Assembly (NCBI GenBank): GCA_021324735.1
Contig: JAJPIO010000009.1
Coordinates: 124,001-188,000 of the forward strand
Direction: 5' to 3'
Source: Bacteroidota bacterium
GTDB lineage: Bacteria > Bacteroidota > Ignavibacteria > Palsa-1295
DNA length: 64,000 nt
Shown here: positions 21,628 to 30,467 of the stretch, in pieces
Layout of the letters: every line of letters starts with the position of its first letter
Position numbering within the stretch: position 1 is the first letter of the stretch
Translations under genes and position numbers: made by a program
Notes under the pieces: generated by a model
Database searches by the model: none
Told to the model about the DNA's origin: nothing
Seen by the model: the letters and a program-made list of their open reading frames with translations, nothing else

Positions 21628-21801
21628 CCCTAAATCGTCCGAAAGTGCAGCGAGAAACGATACAAAGTGATACGAAATCGACTACTGAATTTGCTCCGAA
21701 TCTTCAAATACTGTGCGAAATAGCCACTTGGGGGAATCGGCGACATCGGAAAGTGTAGTGGACAGTATCAGTTCGCCGCACTGCCTGCACTTTTGCACTT
21801 T
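21577..21801. repeat. Iteron-like array of AAAGTGCA octamers
   Basis: AAAGTGCA at 21577, 21586, 21593, 21611 and 21642, GAAGTGCA at 21602, and two inverted TGCACTTT at 21786 and 21794. Confidence 0.6.
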
Positions 21802-21856
21802 GATCCCTGCTTTGATACCTATTCAGCCGAAATATGTGTTTACTAGTGTCTGAATC

Positions 21857-23140
21857 ATGATGACCAGCAGAATACAAGAGGTAAGTTTTCGAAGTCTCAC
21901 CAAGGCCCAGAACTTCTCGCGCGACACGCGACACGGACTTCACTCGTATCCAGCGCGTTTGCTTCCCAATATTCCCTCATACTTTTTCAATTCGGGTATT
22001 CTTGATCGACCTGGGATAATACTAGATCCCTTCGCGGGGTCTGGCACTGTCCTTTTAGAATCCGCACTGGCCGGACATGAGGTTCTCGGTGCTGAAATTA
22101 ATCCATTGGCAACCTTAATTACCGAGGTGAAGCTTTCAAAATTGAACGCGGCAGAGCTTCGCGAGGCGAATTCATTCTTAAAGCGAATAATCCGAGACGA
22201 ACCTAGTGGCGAGTTACCTGAACTCCCAAACATTGATCATTGGTACTATAAGCACGTGCAAAGGCAGCTCCAGTGTATTTTCGAGGCAATACGCAAGATC
22301 TCTGTGCGAAGGGTCCGCAGGTTCTTCCTCCTATCATTCTCCACTCTGGTCCGAAATGTTAGTTTAGCAGATCCGCGCTTGTCCGTTCCGGTTCGCTTAA
22401 AAGAAGAGCAGTATTCCGAAGGGCACGTTTTTCGGGCAAGTACTGCGAAGCGTTTGAGGAGATTGAAGAGAATAAACGTGCGGAGGGTTTTTGAGGAGAT
22501 CGTTGAAGGCAATATTGCAAGAATTGAAGCTTCAAAATTATTGAAAGCGAACTTCCATGGAATAGCGAACTCTGTAGATTCGATTGTCACGTTTTGTGAC
22601 AAAAAGAATTTACTTGGGAAAGTAGATGCTGTCATTACTTCGCCCCCATATTGCGGCGCGCAGAAATACATTCGCGCAACTTCCCTGCAGTTATACTGGC
22701 TTGAGCTGGTGAATCAAAAAAAGATTACAAGGCTTCATTCTGCTAGTCTTGGCAGGGAACACTTTCCGGTGAGAGAATACGAGACTCTTCATAAGACAGG
22801 AATAGATGAAGCGGATCAGCTTTTGGAGTCAATTCATCAAGAGTATCCACTCAGGGCACATATAGCCGCAAAATTTCTTACAGAGATGTCACAGGCACTT
22901 TTCAACATTTCCCAATGCCTAAAAGCTGATGGCCATCTCGTTCTCGTCATTGGGAATAACACTATCCGTGGCCGCGAATTTCCGACTAGCGAGTATGTGG
23001 CTGCACTTGCAGGAATGCAGGGGTTCAAAGTGGAATCTCACTTCATCGATGACATACGTTCGCGTGGACTTATGACGGCAAGGAACAAGACAGCGAGCAT
23101 CATAAACGCTGAACACGTGTTCGTCTTCCGTAGAAAATAG
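21857..23140 (+). CDS. Amino-MTase (N4/N6-type) DNA methyltransferase-like protein
   Basis: DPFAGSGTVLLESALAGHEVLGAEINPLA (SAM-binding motif) and DAVITSPPYCGAQKYIRATSLQLYWLEL (SPPY catalytic motif). Confidence 0.82.
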   Translation: MMTSRIQEVSFRSLTKAQNFSRDTRHGLHSYPARLLPNIPSYFFNSGILDRPGIILDPFAGSGTVLLESALAGHEVLGAEINPLATLITEVKLSKLNAAELREANSFLKRIIRDEPSGELPELPNIDHWYYKHVQRQLQCIFEAIRKISVRRVRRFFLLSFSTLVRNVSLADPRLSVPVRLKEEQYSEGHVFRASTAKRLRRLKRINVRRVFEEIVEGNIARIEASKLLKANFHGIANSVDSIVTFCDKKNLLGKVDAVITSPPYCGAQKYIRATSLQLYWLELVNQKKITRLHSASLGREHFPVREYETLHKTGIDEADQLLESIHQEYPLRAHIAAKFLTEMSQALFNISQCLKADGHLVLVIGNNTIRGREFPTSEYVAALAGMQGFKVESHFIDDIRSRGLMTARNKTASIINAEHVFVFRRK

Positions 23141-23145
23141 CCGCA

Positions 23146-24090
23146 ATGGGTGCTACGTTAGAAGAACAGATTAAGACCCTCAGTGCACTAGCTTGGGAGG
23201 AGAAGGCAAGTGAACCTCATCTTTCCGAGTGGTTATCTAATTTTGACGATTCTCGGATTGCGACAATCGACCTTCAGAGGCAGCACGCTCTCTTCCTTCT
23301 TTCGAAGTTCATGTTTTTTGGCGATCGTGAGATTAGAGAACTTCTCAAGAGCTTATATCGGGATCTGTTCAAGTACTCGATTGTGGCGAATATCCGAGCC
23401 TCGAATGGCAACACTACCGATGAAGCATTCTTGAAAGCAAGATTCAAGATTGAGCAAGAGAATACTCGGTTTCTCGGTGTGGGCAATCCATCCGAAAGCG
23501 GGCCCCATTTGCTTTACTACTTTCGGCAAGAGAATCGATTGCCAAAGAGCTTGTTCATCCATTCACACCGGATAATATCGCGAAGCGGAACGAGGTCAAA
23601 CCCCAGCGCACATTTAACTGAGCCCTCTGTCACCCGCTATATCTTAATTGACGATTTGTGTGGGAGTGGCCAACAAATCGAGGAATACGCGAAGGATCTT
23701 GTTGGTGAGATTCGAAGCATAGATCCAACAATCGAGATCCACTATTTTGTGCTCTTTGGGAGAAAGGAATCACTTGAACAGGCAACGGCAACAGTCGGCT
23801 TTAACTCTGCAAAGGCTGTCATGGAATTGACTTCCAGTTTTCAAGCTTTTTCAACCGATTCACGTATTTTCCAGACTGGCTCAGTGGTCGATTCGAGCTT
23901 AGTCAAAAGGTTTGCGGAGCATTACGGCCAAATCCTCTGGCCGAGCAATCCATTGGGATATAGAGATGGTCAGTATTTATTAGGGTTCCATCATAATACG
24001 CCGGATAATACTCTGCCGATCTTTTGGTACGACGAGGACGGTTCAACCTGGAACCCGATTTTTAGAAGGTATCCGAAGCTCTACGATTAG
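23146..24090 (+). CDS. Phosphoribosyltransferase-like protein of PRTase-CE (conflict-system) type
   Basis: PRPP-loop-like YILIDDLCGSGQQIEEYAKDLVGEI and C-terminal GQYLLGFHHNTPDNTLPIFWYDEDG; first gene downstream of the MTase, 5-nt gap. Confidence 0.68.
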   Translation: MGATLEEQIKTLSALAWEEKASEPHLSEWLSNFDDSRIATIDLQRQHALFLLSKFMFFGDREIRELLKSLYRDLFKYSIVANIRASNGNTTDEAFLKARFKIEQENTRFLGVGNPSESGPHLLYYFRQENRLPKSLFIHSHRIISRSGTRSNPSAHLTEPSVTRYILIDDLCGSGQQIEEYAKDLVGEIRSIDPTIEIHYFVLFGRKESLEQATATVGFNSAKAVMELTSSFQAFSTDSRIFQTGSVVDSSLVKRFAEHYGQILWPSNPLGYRDGQYLLGFHHNTPDNTLPIFWYDEDGSTWNPIFRRYPKLYD

Positions 24091-24091
24091 A

Positions 24092-26068
24092 ATGCAAACG
24101 CTAAATCCCTTTTCCTATCTTGCTGCGAGCGACCTTAGTGATGCGCAGATTTTTGATTATTGGGTAGATGTGCCTGCGTGGGAAGGCTTGCTAAAGCAAA
24201 AACTCAATCCGTTAAGCGCTCGGCCCGTAATTCTGTTCGGTGGGAAGGGAAGTGGTAAGACGCATTTACTTCGTCATCGTTCGTTCGGAATTCAGAAGCG
24301 ACGTTATTCAAACTTGCTAGCTGGGCTTTCCGCTGATGGCTATCTCGGGATCTATCTGCGGTTTGGAAGCCTGAACGCAACACGGTTTAAGGGCAAAGGT
24401 GAGAGCGAGGAAGTGTGGCAACAGGTGTTCGCTTACTATCTTGAGCTTCTCTTCGGTGAACAACTCATTGAGATCGTACGCGAGATAGTCGATCAAGAGA
24501 ACGTAAATGACCAGCAAGTGAGGCAGTTCATTGCGGAAGTCTTAAGTCTTTTTGATTCTGAACGGCATTCACCTCCGAACACCTTGGTCGGGATTATCGA
24601 GTACTTTAGGAATTTGAGGAGGGCAATCGACAGGGAAGTAAATAATCGAATCTTCAACAGGAGTCTGAATATTGCAGTTGACGTGTCGTCTGGTAGTATT
24701 ATTTTTGGGGTTCCAGAGATTATTGCGAGGGCATTGCCCATACTCGACAAGGTCAGATTTGTCTACATGCTTGATGAGTTTGAAGAGCTAGATCCACAAC
24801 AACAGCAGCATGTAAACGCATTAATTCGGGGCCGTTCAACTCGGACCACATTTCACATTGGATCTCGTCTTCATGGGATAGCGACGTATGGCGTTCCAAG
24901 CTCAGGCGAAGAAAACCGAGCGGGAAGCGAGTTCGACACGGTATTTCTCGACAACATACTTAGGGGACAGAAGAAGGAGTATTCGCGGTTCGCTAAGAAG
25001 TTGACGGAAAAAAGGCTTCAGATCGCTGGTTACACAGCAACCGATCCAGCGCTTTGGTTTGAAGTCCAAACTGAAGAGCAAGTACTGAATCAAATTCTTT
25101 CAAAAGAGAGAGAGACCCTTCCCAAGAGCCTCATGCGCGTGAGATCCGCAGTTGCTCGGGCATTCGATGAAGAAATAGCAACGAAAGTAGTACACTCGCT
25201 CAGCGTCCCCCTACGACCGGATCTTGAAATAGCTAATACAGTATTATTCTATCGAAGGCTCGCGACATATAGGGGTACTTTTGACCCCGTTGCTGAAGCC
25301 GATCAGATTTGTCAGTCGCTTACAGAATTCTTGCAGGGACAGAAGAAGGGGAACGAGCATGAAAAGTTCTTAGATAAGTTCAAAGATGATGTTTGGGCCC
25401 AATTACTTCGAGACTACGATTTGCCGCAATTGTATCAAGGGTTTGCAGATTTTGTAACGATGTCCGAAGGACTTCCCAGAACCCTTCTTGGCATGTTAAA
25501 AAACATATTCGATTGGGCTACGTTTTATGGTGAGATGCCGTTTCAATCGACTAAGCGAATATCCTTACGAGCCCAACTGAAAGGAGTCCTGGAGACAGCA
25601 GAGTGGTTCAAGAAGGATGATAGAATGCTCGGCAAGAACGCCGAAATTATACTTGCGGCTATTGAGAATTTAGGAAATCTCTTTCGCGAGAATCGGTTCG
25701 CCGATCGGCCTTCCGAATGCTCCTTGATCACATTTGGGGTGGAGTATCCGCTTCTTCCCGCGCACGCACGACAGATGCTGAGAGAGGCAGAGCGGCTTTC
25801 TCTTCTGATACAAATTCCTCGCGGTCATAAGGATAAGAATTCTAAGAAGGTGCAGTATAAATACCAGTTGAATCGAACGCTTAGTCCTTTGTGGGGTCTT
25901 CCCGTTGGAAGAAGGGGGACATTAACTATACCTGTGGATGTGTTGGCTTCGCTGTTCAGCAATGATCGGGCGATCTTCAATAACTATATGCGAGACAAGC
26001 TTGCACGCTGGAATTTTCCTTTCCGGTCGACCTTTCGAAAGAAGGAGAACCAGCTCACCCTCGCTTAG
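24092..26068 (+). CDS. ORC/CDC6-like AAA ATPase
   Basis: PVILFGGKGSGKTHLLRHRSF (Walker A), VRFVYMLDEFEELDPQQQQHVNALIRGRSTRTTFHIGSRLHGIATYG (Walker B/sensor). 1-nt gap from the upstream gene. Confidence 0.72.
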   Translation: MQTLNPFSYLAASDLSDAQIFDYWVDVPAWEGLLKQKLNPLSARPVILFGGKGSGKTHLLRHRSFGIQKRRYSNLLAGLSADGYLGIYLRFGSLNATRFKGKGESEEVWQQVFAYYLELLFGEQLIEIVREIVDQENVNDQQVRQFIAEVLSLFDSERHSPPNTLVGIIEYFRNLRRAIDREVNNRIFNRSLNIAVDVSSGSIIFGVPEIIARALPILDKVRFVYMLDEFEELDPQQQQHVNALIRGRSTRTTFHIGSRLHGIATYGVPSSGEENRAGSEFDTVFLDNILRGQKKEYSRFAKKLTEKRLQIAGYTATDPALWFEVQTEEQVLNQILSKERETLPKSLMRVRSAVARAFDEEIATKVVHSLSVPLRPDLEIANTVLFYRRLATYRGTFDPVAEADQICQSLTEFLQGQKKGNEHEKFLDKFKDDVWAQLLRDYDLPQLYQGFADFVTMSEGLPRTLLGMLKNIFDWATFYGEMPFQSTKRISLRAQLKGVLETAEWFKKDDRMLGKNAEIILAAIENLGNLFRENRFADRPSECSLITFGVEYPLLPAHARQMLREAERLSLLIQIPRGHKDKNSKKVQYKYQLNRTLSPLWGLPVGRRGTLTIPVDVLASLFSNDRAIFNNYMRDKLARWNFPFRSTFRKKENQLTLA

Positions 26069-26070
26069 AT

Positions 26071-26997
26071 ATGGACTTTACCAAGTTCTTCAAAGAAGCG
26101 ATAGGCCCATCAGATCTAGGCGAACGGACTTATGATCTCTTCTTGTCAGGCTATACAAAAGCCAGCCGTGTTCGCGAGGTCTATGATCAGATCAATGCTA
26201 ATCGTAAGATTTGGGTCGTTGCCCCAGAATATAAGTTTACGAACTTAGATCTTCCCGCTGAGGAGAAGTTCATAGACGTCGAGCGGACTGAAAGCGCATT
26301 CATTCTAAGATTGTTTGAAGGTCTGTCCATCGACTTTAGTAATGTGAAGATATGTATTGACATTACTGGCATCTTGAGGCCACATCTGCTATTCATGCTC
26401 GCATTCTTCAAGAATAAGGGGTTGAAATCATTTGAGTGCGTCTATTCCGAACCTGAACACTATAGTGAGGCTGAAAACACAATTTTTTCAATGTCTGCAG
26501 CAACCGAGAATCGAGCAGTTCATGGCTTCGAAGGTAGTCATTTGCTCGCTGAGAAGAAGGATATGCTCGTTGTGTCCGTGGGATTTGAAGATGACCTAAT
26601 TGCTCGCATTGCCGATCACAAACCCGATAGTGACAAGTACTTCATTTTTGGTCTTCCATCCCATCGACCTGACATGTACCAGCAGAGCCTACTTCGCGCT
26701 AGTAACGTCAGAACTCAGGCTGACGATTATCGCCGTCGGCTGTTTGCACCTTCTAATGATCCGTTCGTCACAGCTAGTGTCCTTTCGGATTTGCTTGCGC
26801 CTCAGCTCCCCGATAGGAATGTTTATCTATCACCTGTTGGGACGAAGGCGCAAGCATTGGGTTTTGGTTTATTTTACGTTTGGAATTGCGAGCGAATGCC
26901 AGTTAGCATAGTTTATCCATTTTCGGATCAATATGCTCAAATAGACTCGACGGGAATGAGTCGAATTTGGCGATTCACAATCGAGCTTCCTAATTAG
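26071..26997 (+). CDS. Unknown protein, candidate sensor/effector of the four-gene operon
   Basis: 308-aa ORF starting 2 nt after the ATPase stop; Rossmann-like strand signatures VKICIDITGILRPHLLFMLAFF and NVYLSPVGTKAQALGFGLFYVW. Confidence 0.7.
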   Translation: MDFTKFFKEAIGPSDLGERTYDLFLSGYTKASRVREVYDQINANRKIWVVAPEYKFTNLDLPAEEKFIDVERTESAFILRLFEGLSIDFSNVKICIDITGILRPHLLFMLAFFKNKGLKSFECVYSEPEHYSEAENTIFSMSAATENRAVHGFEGSHLLAEKKDMLVVSVGFEDDLIARIADHKPDSDKYFIFGLPSHRPDMYQQSLLRASNVRTQADDYRRRLFAPSNDPFVTASVLSDLLAPQLPDRNVYLSPVGTKAQALGFGLFYVWNCERMPVSIVYPFSDQYAQIDSTGMSRIWRFTIELPN

Positions 26998-27114
26998 TTT
27001 GCTTTCCAAGTCATTAGTAATATCGACCAACGGACGATCTTCCATGCAGGTTCAAGCCGGCAGATGTCGGGAGCGAATCTTCGAAATTTCGACTATCACA
27101 TGCAAGATTGACCA

Positions 27115-27336
27115 TTGTCTATGCCCGCTGAAAGCGTTCTGACGCAATTGAAGAGAGTAGGAGTCGTGACCGGACATGTGTTCACCTATCACTCCGTGAG
27201 CGCGGCACGAAACGTCTGTTACGGCCATTCTACCAAACCGATGCGGATCATTCTTGGCGATTATCCTGAGTATTGGGTTGTAGGCCCTGCCGACGCCGAA
27301 CGCTTGTTGAGAGCGGGATACGAGCCAGTGAGTTGA
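27115..27336 (+). CDS. Small hypothetical protein
   Basis: 73-aa ORF ending IILGDYPEYWVVGPADAERLLRAGYEPVS; plausible composition but no homology call. Confidence 0.4.
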   Translation: MSMPAESVLTQLKRVGVVTGHVFTYHSVSAARNVCYGHSTKPMRIILGDYPEYWVVGPADAERLLRAGYEPVS

Positions 27337-27520
27337 GGTCCATGATTGACAGTCTCTGATTCCTCTTCAGCAGTCGTCCTGACTTCTTTTTCTTTCCCTT
27401 CTTTTACCGCAAGCTGATTTCCGAACGTCGCTGAAATATCGCGGTTACGCCGTGTGATCGCGAGTCCGTTCTCGCTCTGTGCTCGCTCCCGCAGACAAGA
27501 GTACATCGATCACACCTACA

Positions 27521-28177
27521 ATGAAACGCACACTCAAATCTCTTCGCGATCTCAAGGCGGCCAAACAGAACCCGCGTGAGATCACCGTTCAAAACCTCAA
27601 TCACTTGAAGTCGTCGATCGATGAGTTTGGCGACATCTCCGGTATCGTCTTCAACCGGCGCACCGGCGAGCTCATCACAGGGCATCAACGTGTGCTCGCA
27701 TTGAAGGAGCAATACGGTAACCTCAAGATCGAGAACGATCGGATCGTGCTCCCAAGCGGCGAGTCCTTCCCGATCCGCGTGGTGGATTGGGACGAAGCCA
27801 AACAGCAGGCCGCAATGGTGGCACCGAACAGCCCCACAACTCAGGGGACATTTACTAGTGGGATCGGCTCCTTACTGAAAGACCTCCAGTCTCAGATCCC
27901 CAACGTCTATGATGCTTTAGGATTCGGTTCGCTGAAGCCTCGTGAGATCGCAGGACCGGAAGGCTGGAGCGTAGGCCATGACTCAGAATCCGCTCCTTGG
28001 GATGATTCGGAGAACGCACGAGAAGGGAAGCCACTCTCGGAATCGATCGCGGACGATGTGAAACCAGAAGCGCGGTTCGATCTTCGAGTCCCGGAGAAGC
28101 TTGTGACGAAAGCAAGCAAGGTCCTTATGGACCTTGTAAAGCAACTTCCGGGTGCGACCCTTAAACGTCTTGACTAA
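27521..28177 (+). CDS. ParB-like N-terminal domain protein
   Basis: MKRTLKSLRDLKAAKQNPREITVQNLNHLKSSIDEFGDISGIVFNRRTGELITGHQRVLALKEQYG. Confidence 0.8.
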   Translation: MKRTLKSLRDLKAAKQNPREITVQNLNHLKSSIDEFGDISGIVFNRRTGELITGHQRVLALKEQYGNLKIENDRIVLPSGESFPIRVVDWDEAKQQAAMVAPNSPTTQGTFTSGIGSLLKDLQSQIPNVYDALGFGSLKPREIAGPEGWSVGHDSESAPWDDSENAREGKPLSESIADDVKPEARFDLRVPEKLVTKASKVLMDLVKQLPGATLKRLD

Positions 28178-28187
28178 GGAGGCCTCC

Positions 28188-29162
28188 ATGCGTCAGGCAT
28201 CAATGAGTCAAGCGCCCACGGTCCTTTCCACCTTTAGCGGTTGCGGCGGATCATCGCTCGGATATAAGCTCGCGGGATTCGATGTACGACTTGCCGTGGA
28301 GTTCGATCCCCATGCGGCCGCCACCTACCGAGCGAACTTCTCAACGCCGGTAATTGAGGGTGACATCCATGCAGTGACGGGCAAGGAAGTCCTAAGGACC
28401 ACCGGTCTTGCAAAAGGCGAGCTCGACGTTCTGGACGGTTCACCTCCATGCCAGGGATTCTCGGTTGCTGGACTTCGGCGAATGCAGGACGATCGGAATA
28501 ACCTCTTCACCGAGTATGTCCGACTCGCCCGCGAGCTAAAGCCTAAGGTCCTGGTAATGGAGAACGTCCCCGGTCTTGTGACCGGAAAGATGAAGCTCAT
28601 ATTCGTTCAAATGCTAAAGGAGCTGAAGGCGGCCGGTTACCGGGTAGAAGCCCGAGTCCTGAACGCAATGTATTTCGGCGTCCCCCAAAAACGGTGGCGA
28701 GTGATCTTCATCGGGACGAGGAAGGACCTGAAGATCGCCCCGACGCATCCGATCGGGAAGGACCGAGTGGTCCCGTTCTCAGAAGCCATTCGAGGCCTGG
28801 CCGTCGAAACCGAGTCCAATATTCGCGGACTCGCCCTTGAGATCTGGAAGCGGACGCGTCCGGGACGGCCGTTCTCGGACCACCATCCGAAAGGCCACTG
28901 GTTCAACTCGATCAAAGTGCATCCGGGCAAGCCGTCACCGACGATCACGAAGACGATCTTCTTTGGACAGGCCGGCATCTACCATTACCGGTATCCGCGG
29001 CTCCTGACGATCCCGGAATTGAAACGGGTCTCGTCCTTTCCCGACGAGTTTCGGATCGACGGGAAGTTTGAGGAGCAATGGGCGCGGATCGGTAATGCCG
29101 TCCCACCGCTCTTCATGGAGAAGATCGCCCGACACGTCCGTGAGACTATCCTTCAAGCCTGA
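28188..29162 (+). CDS. DNA (cytosine-5-)-methyltransferase
   Basis: VLSTFSGCGGSSLGYKLAGFDVRLAVEFD, DGSPPCQGFSVAGLRR, ENVPGL, QKRWRVIFIG; strong SD (aggaggcctccATG). Confidence 0.93.
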   Translation: MRQASMSQAPTVLSTFSGCGGSSLGYKLAGFDVRLAVEFDPHAAATYRANFSTPVIEGDIHAVTGKEVLRTTGLAKGELDVLDGSPPCQGFSVAGLRRMQDDRNNLFTEYVRLARELKPKVLVMENVPGLVTGKMKLIFVQMLKELKAAGYRVEARVLNAMYFGVPQKRWRVIFIGTRKDLKIAPTHPIGKDRVVPFSEAIRGLAVETESNIRGLALEIWKRTRPGRPFSDHHPKGHWFNSIKVHPGKPSPTITKTIFFGQAGIYHYRYPRLLTIPELKRVSSFPDEFRIDGKFEEQWARIGNAVPPLFMEKIARHVRETILQA

Positions 29163-29385
29163 GGTATGGGACTTCAAGCCTGAGGGTAATAGACTTCAAA
29201 ACGAAGTGCAAGAGGGATCATTGACAACAGAGAACGGCCTCCATATTTGCCCCAGGTTGAGCGATCGGCACCTGGGACGATCGGAATACCAGGCCAAGGC
29301 GTATTAAACAAAAGTAAACGAGAGTAAACACGTTCTGGCGAGACCGGGCCAAAGGAGCAAGACGGGATTTTCAGCCTCCAAGACC

Positions 29386-29760
29386 ATGAATAGACATCGG
29401 AAGCCTTATACCAGCAAAAAAGGGAAGTCGAAATCTCGTGAGACCCGAACCGATTGGGAAGCCAATCACGCCAGGATCAGGGATGCCATGCTAACGCTCA
29501 TCGATCGCAACCGGGGACGTATTCCATCCCAGGAAGAGATCGCTTCGGAGTGCGGCCTCTCACGGGCCACGGTGCAGCGTCACCTGAAGGACATGGACCT
29601 GTCCGGGATCGCAAAGCCGTTTCGCGCACTCGCCGACACGGTGCTTTTGGGACTCGTCAACAAAGCCGTGAAGGGTGACGCGAACGCCGCTAAACTGTAC
29701 TTCAAGCTCACGTTCGGGAATCAGGCGACCGAAAGCGATCTTCCGGGAGAAGCAATCTAA
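29386..29760 (+). CDS. HTH protein resembling phage small terminase subunits
   Basis: LIDRNRGRIPSQEEIASECGLSRATVQRHLKDMDL followed by LGLVNKAVKGDANAAKLYFKLTFGNQ, a tail typical of small terminase-like proteins. Confidence 0.6.
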   Translation: MNRHRKPYTSKKGKSKSRETRTDWEANHARIRDAMLTLIDRNRGRIPSQEEIASECGLSRATVQRHLKDMDLSGIAKPFRALADTVLLGLVNKAVKGDANAAKLYFKLTFGNQATESDLPGEAI

Positions 29761-29972
29761 TAGTGAGCGGCTTTCAAGCCAACACCGAGAGGCAAAACGG
29801 GTAGTGAAAGCTACCGTTTACTACCCATCGCGTCACATTAACGGTAGATTAAGTTAGATTACGGGTAATTGTTTTATTGGAAATAAAGGAGTTGTGGGCG
29901 AACGTCACAACTTGGAAGGAAAGTACTCTGTAATAAGCAATATCTGGACTATGGTGATCAAACCGATAGTCA

Positions 29973-30467
29973 TCATGGTAGAAGATCTAGCCTGGCAAGT
30001 AGATCGAGTTCTTTTTCGCCAGTTTCGAACAGCGCAGTAATATCATACTCATTACTGCGAGTTCCTTTTATAAACTTCTCACTACGAAATTGTTCGCTAA
30101 GTGCCCGAAATTGTGGAGTATGAATTGATGCCTCTAAAATCAATTCGATCGCAATTAGTATTTCTTCAAGCGACGAAGGTGTTCCTTTAGCCATGATATG
30201 GCCCGATAGAATTGAGTCGGTTACTTCCAAGTGCCCATCGAGGATCCTGACAACGCTTGCAGAGTCCATTACACCTTCTCCATCGGTGTGTTCATCTACA
30301 GGCAAAATTGCAAACTGACCTTCTACAAAACCCACATTTATTACTTCATCGTCAAGTTGGAGGCGCGCCTTTTTTTCTCCTACAAGAGCTTTTAAACGCG
30401 AGAATGAACTGGGCTCAAATGTTTCGAGCGCTTCAATTAGTGCAGTTATGTATTCGGCGAATGACAC
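29973..30467 (-). CDS. Hypothetical protein (last gene of the isoprenoid-type operon)
   Basis: 164-aa ORF abutting the CrtC/AttH-like gene. Confidence 0.6.
   Translation of the reverse strand: MSFAEYITALIEALETFEPSSFSRLKALVGEKKARLQLDDEVINVGFVEGQFAILPVDEHTDGEGVMDSASVVRILDGHLEVTDSILSGHIMAKGTPSSLEEILIAIELILEASIHTPQFRALSEQFRSEKFIKGTRSNEYDITALFETGEKELDLLARLDLLP

Noticed and set aside
21577-21801. Short repeats considered as a CRISPR array
   Set aside because: 8-nt units with irregular 7-30 nt spacing, partly coding and in both orientations; iteron-like rather than CRISPR. No CRISPR array seen elsewhere in the window.
28234-29177. Minus-strand ORFs over the C5-MTase
   Set aside because: Antisense to a gene with complete catalytic motifs.
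29150-29190. Duplicated cttcaagcctgag at the end of the C5-MTase gene
   Set aside because: A single short duplication of 13 nt; probably slippage, not enough for an att or regulatory site.
29799-29826. 7-bp hairpin gggtagt...actaccc downstream of the terminase-small-like gene
   Set aside because: Short stem with long loop and no T-tract; too weak to call a terminator.
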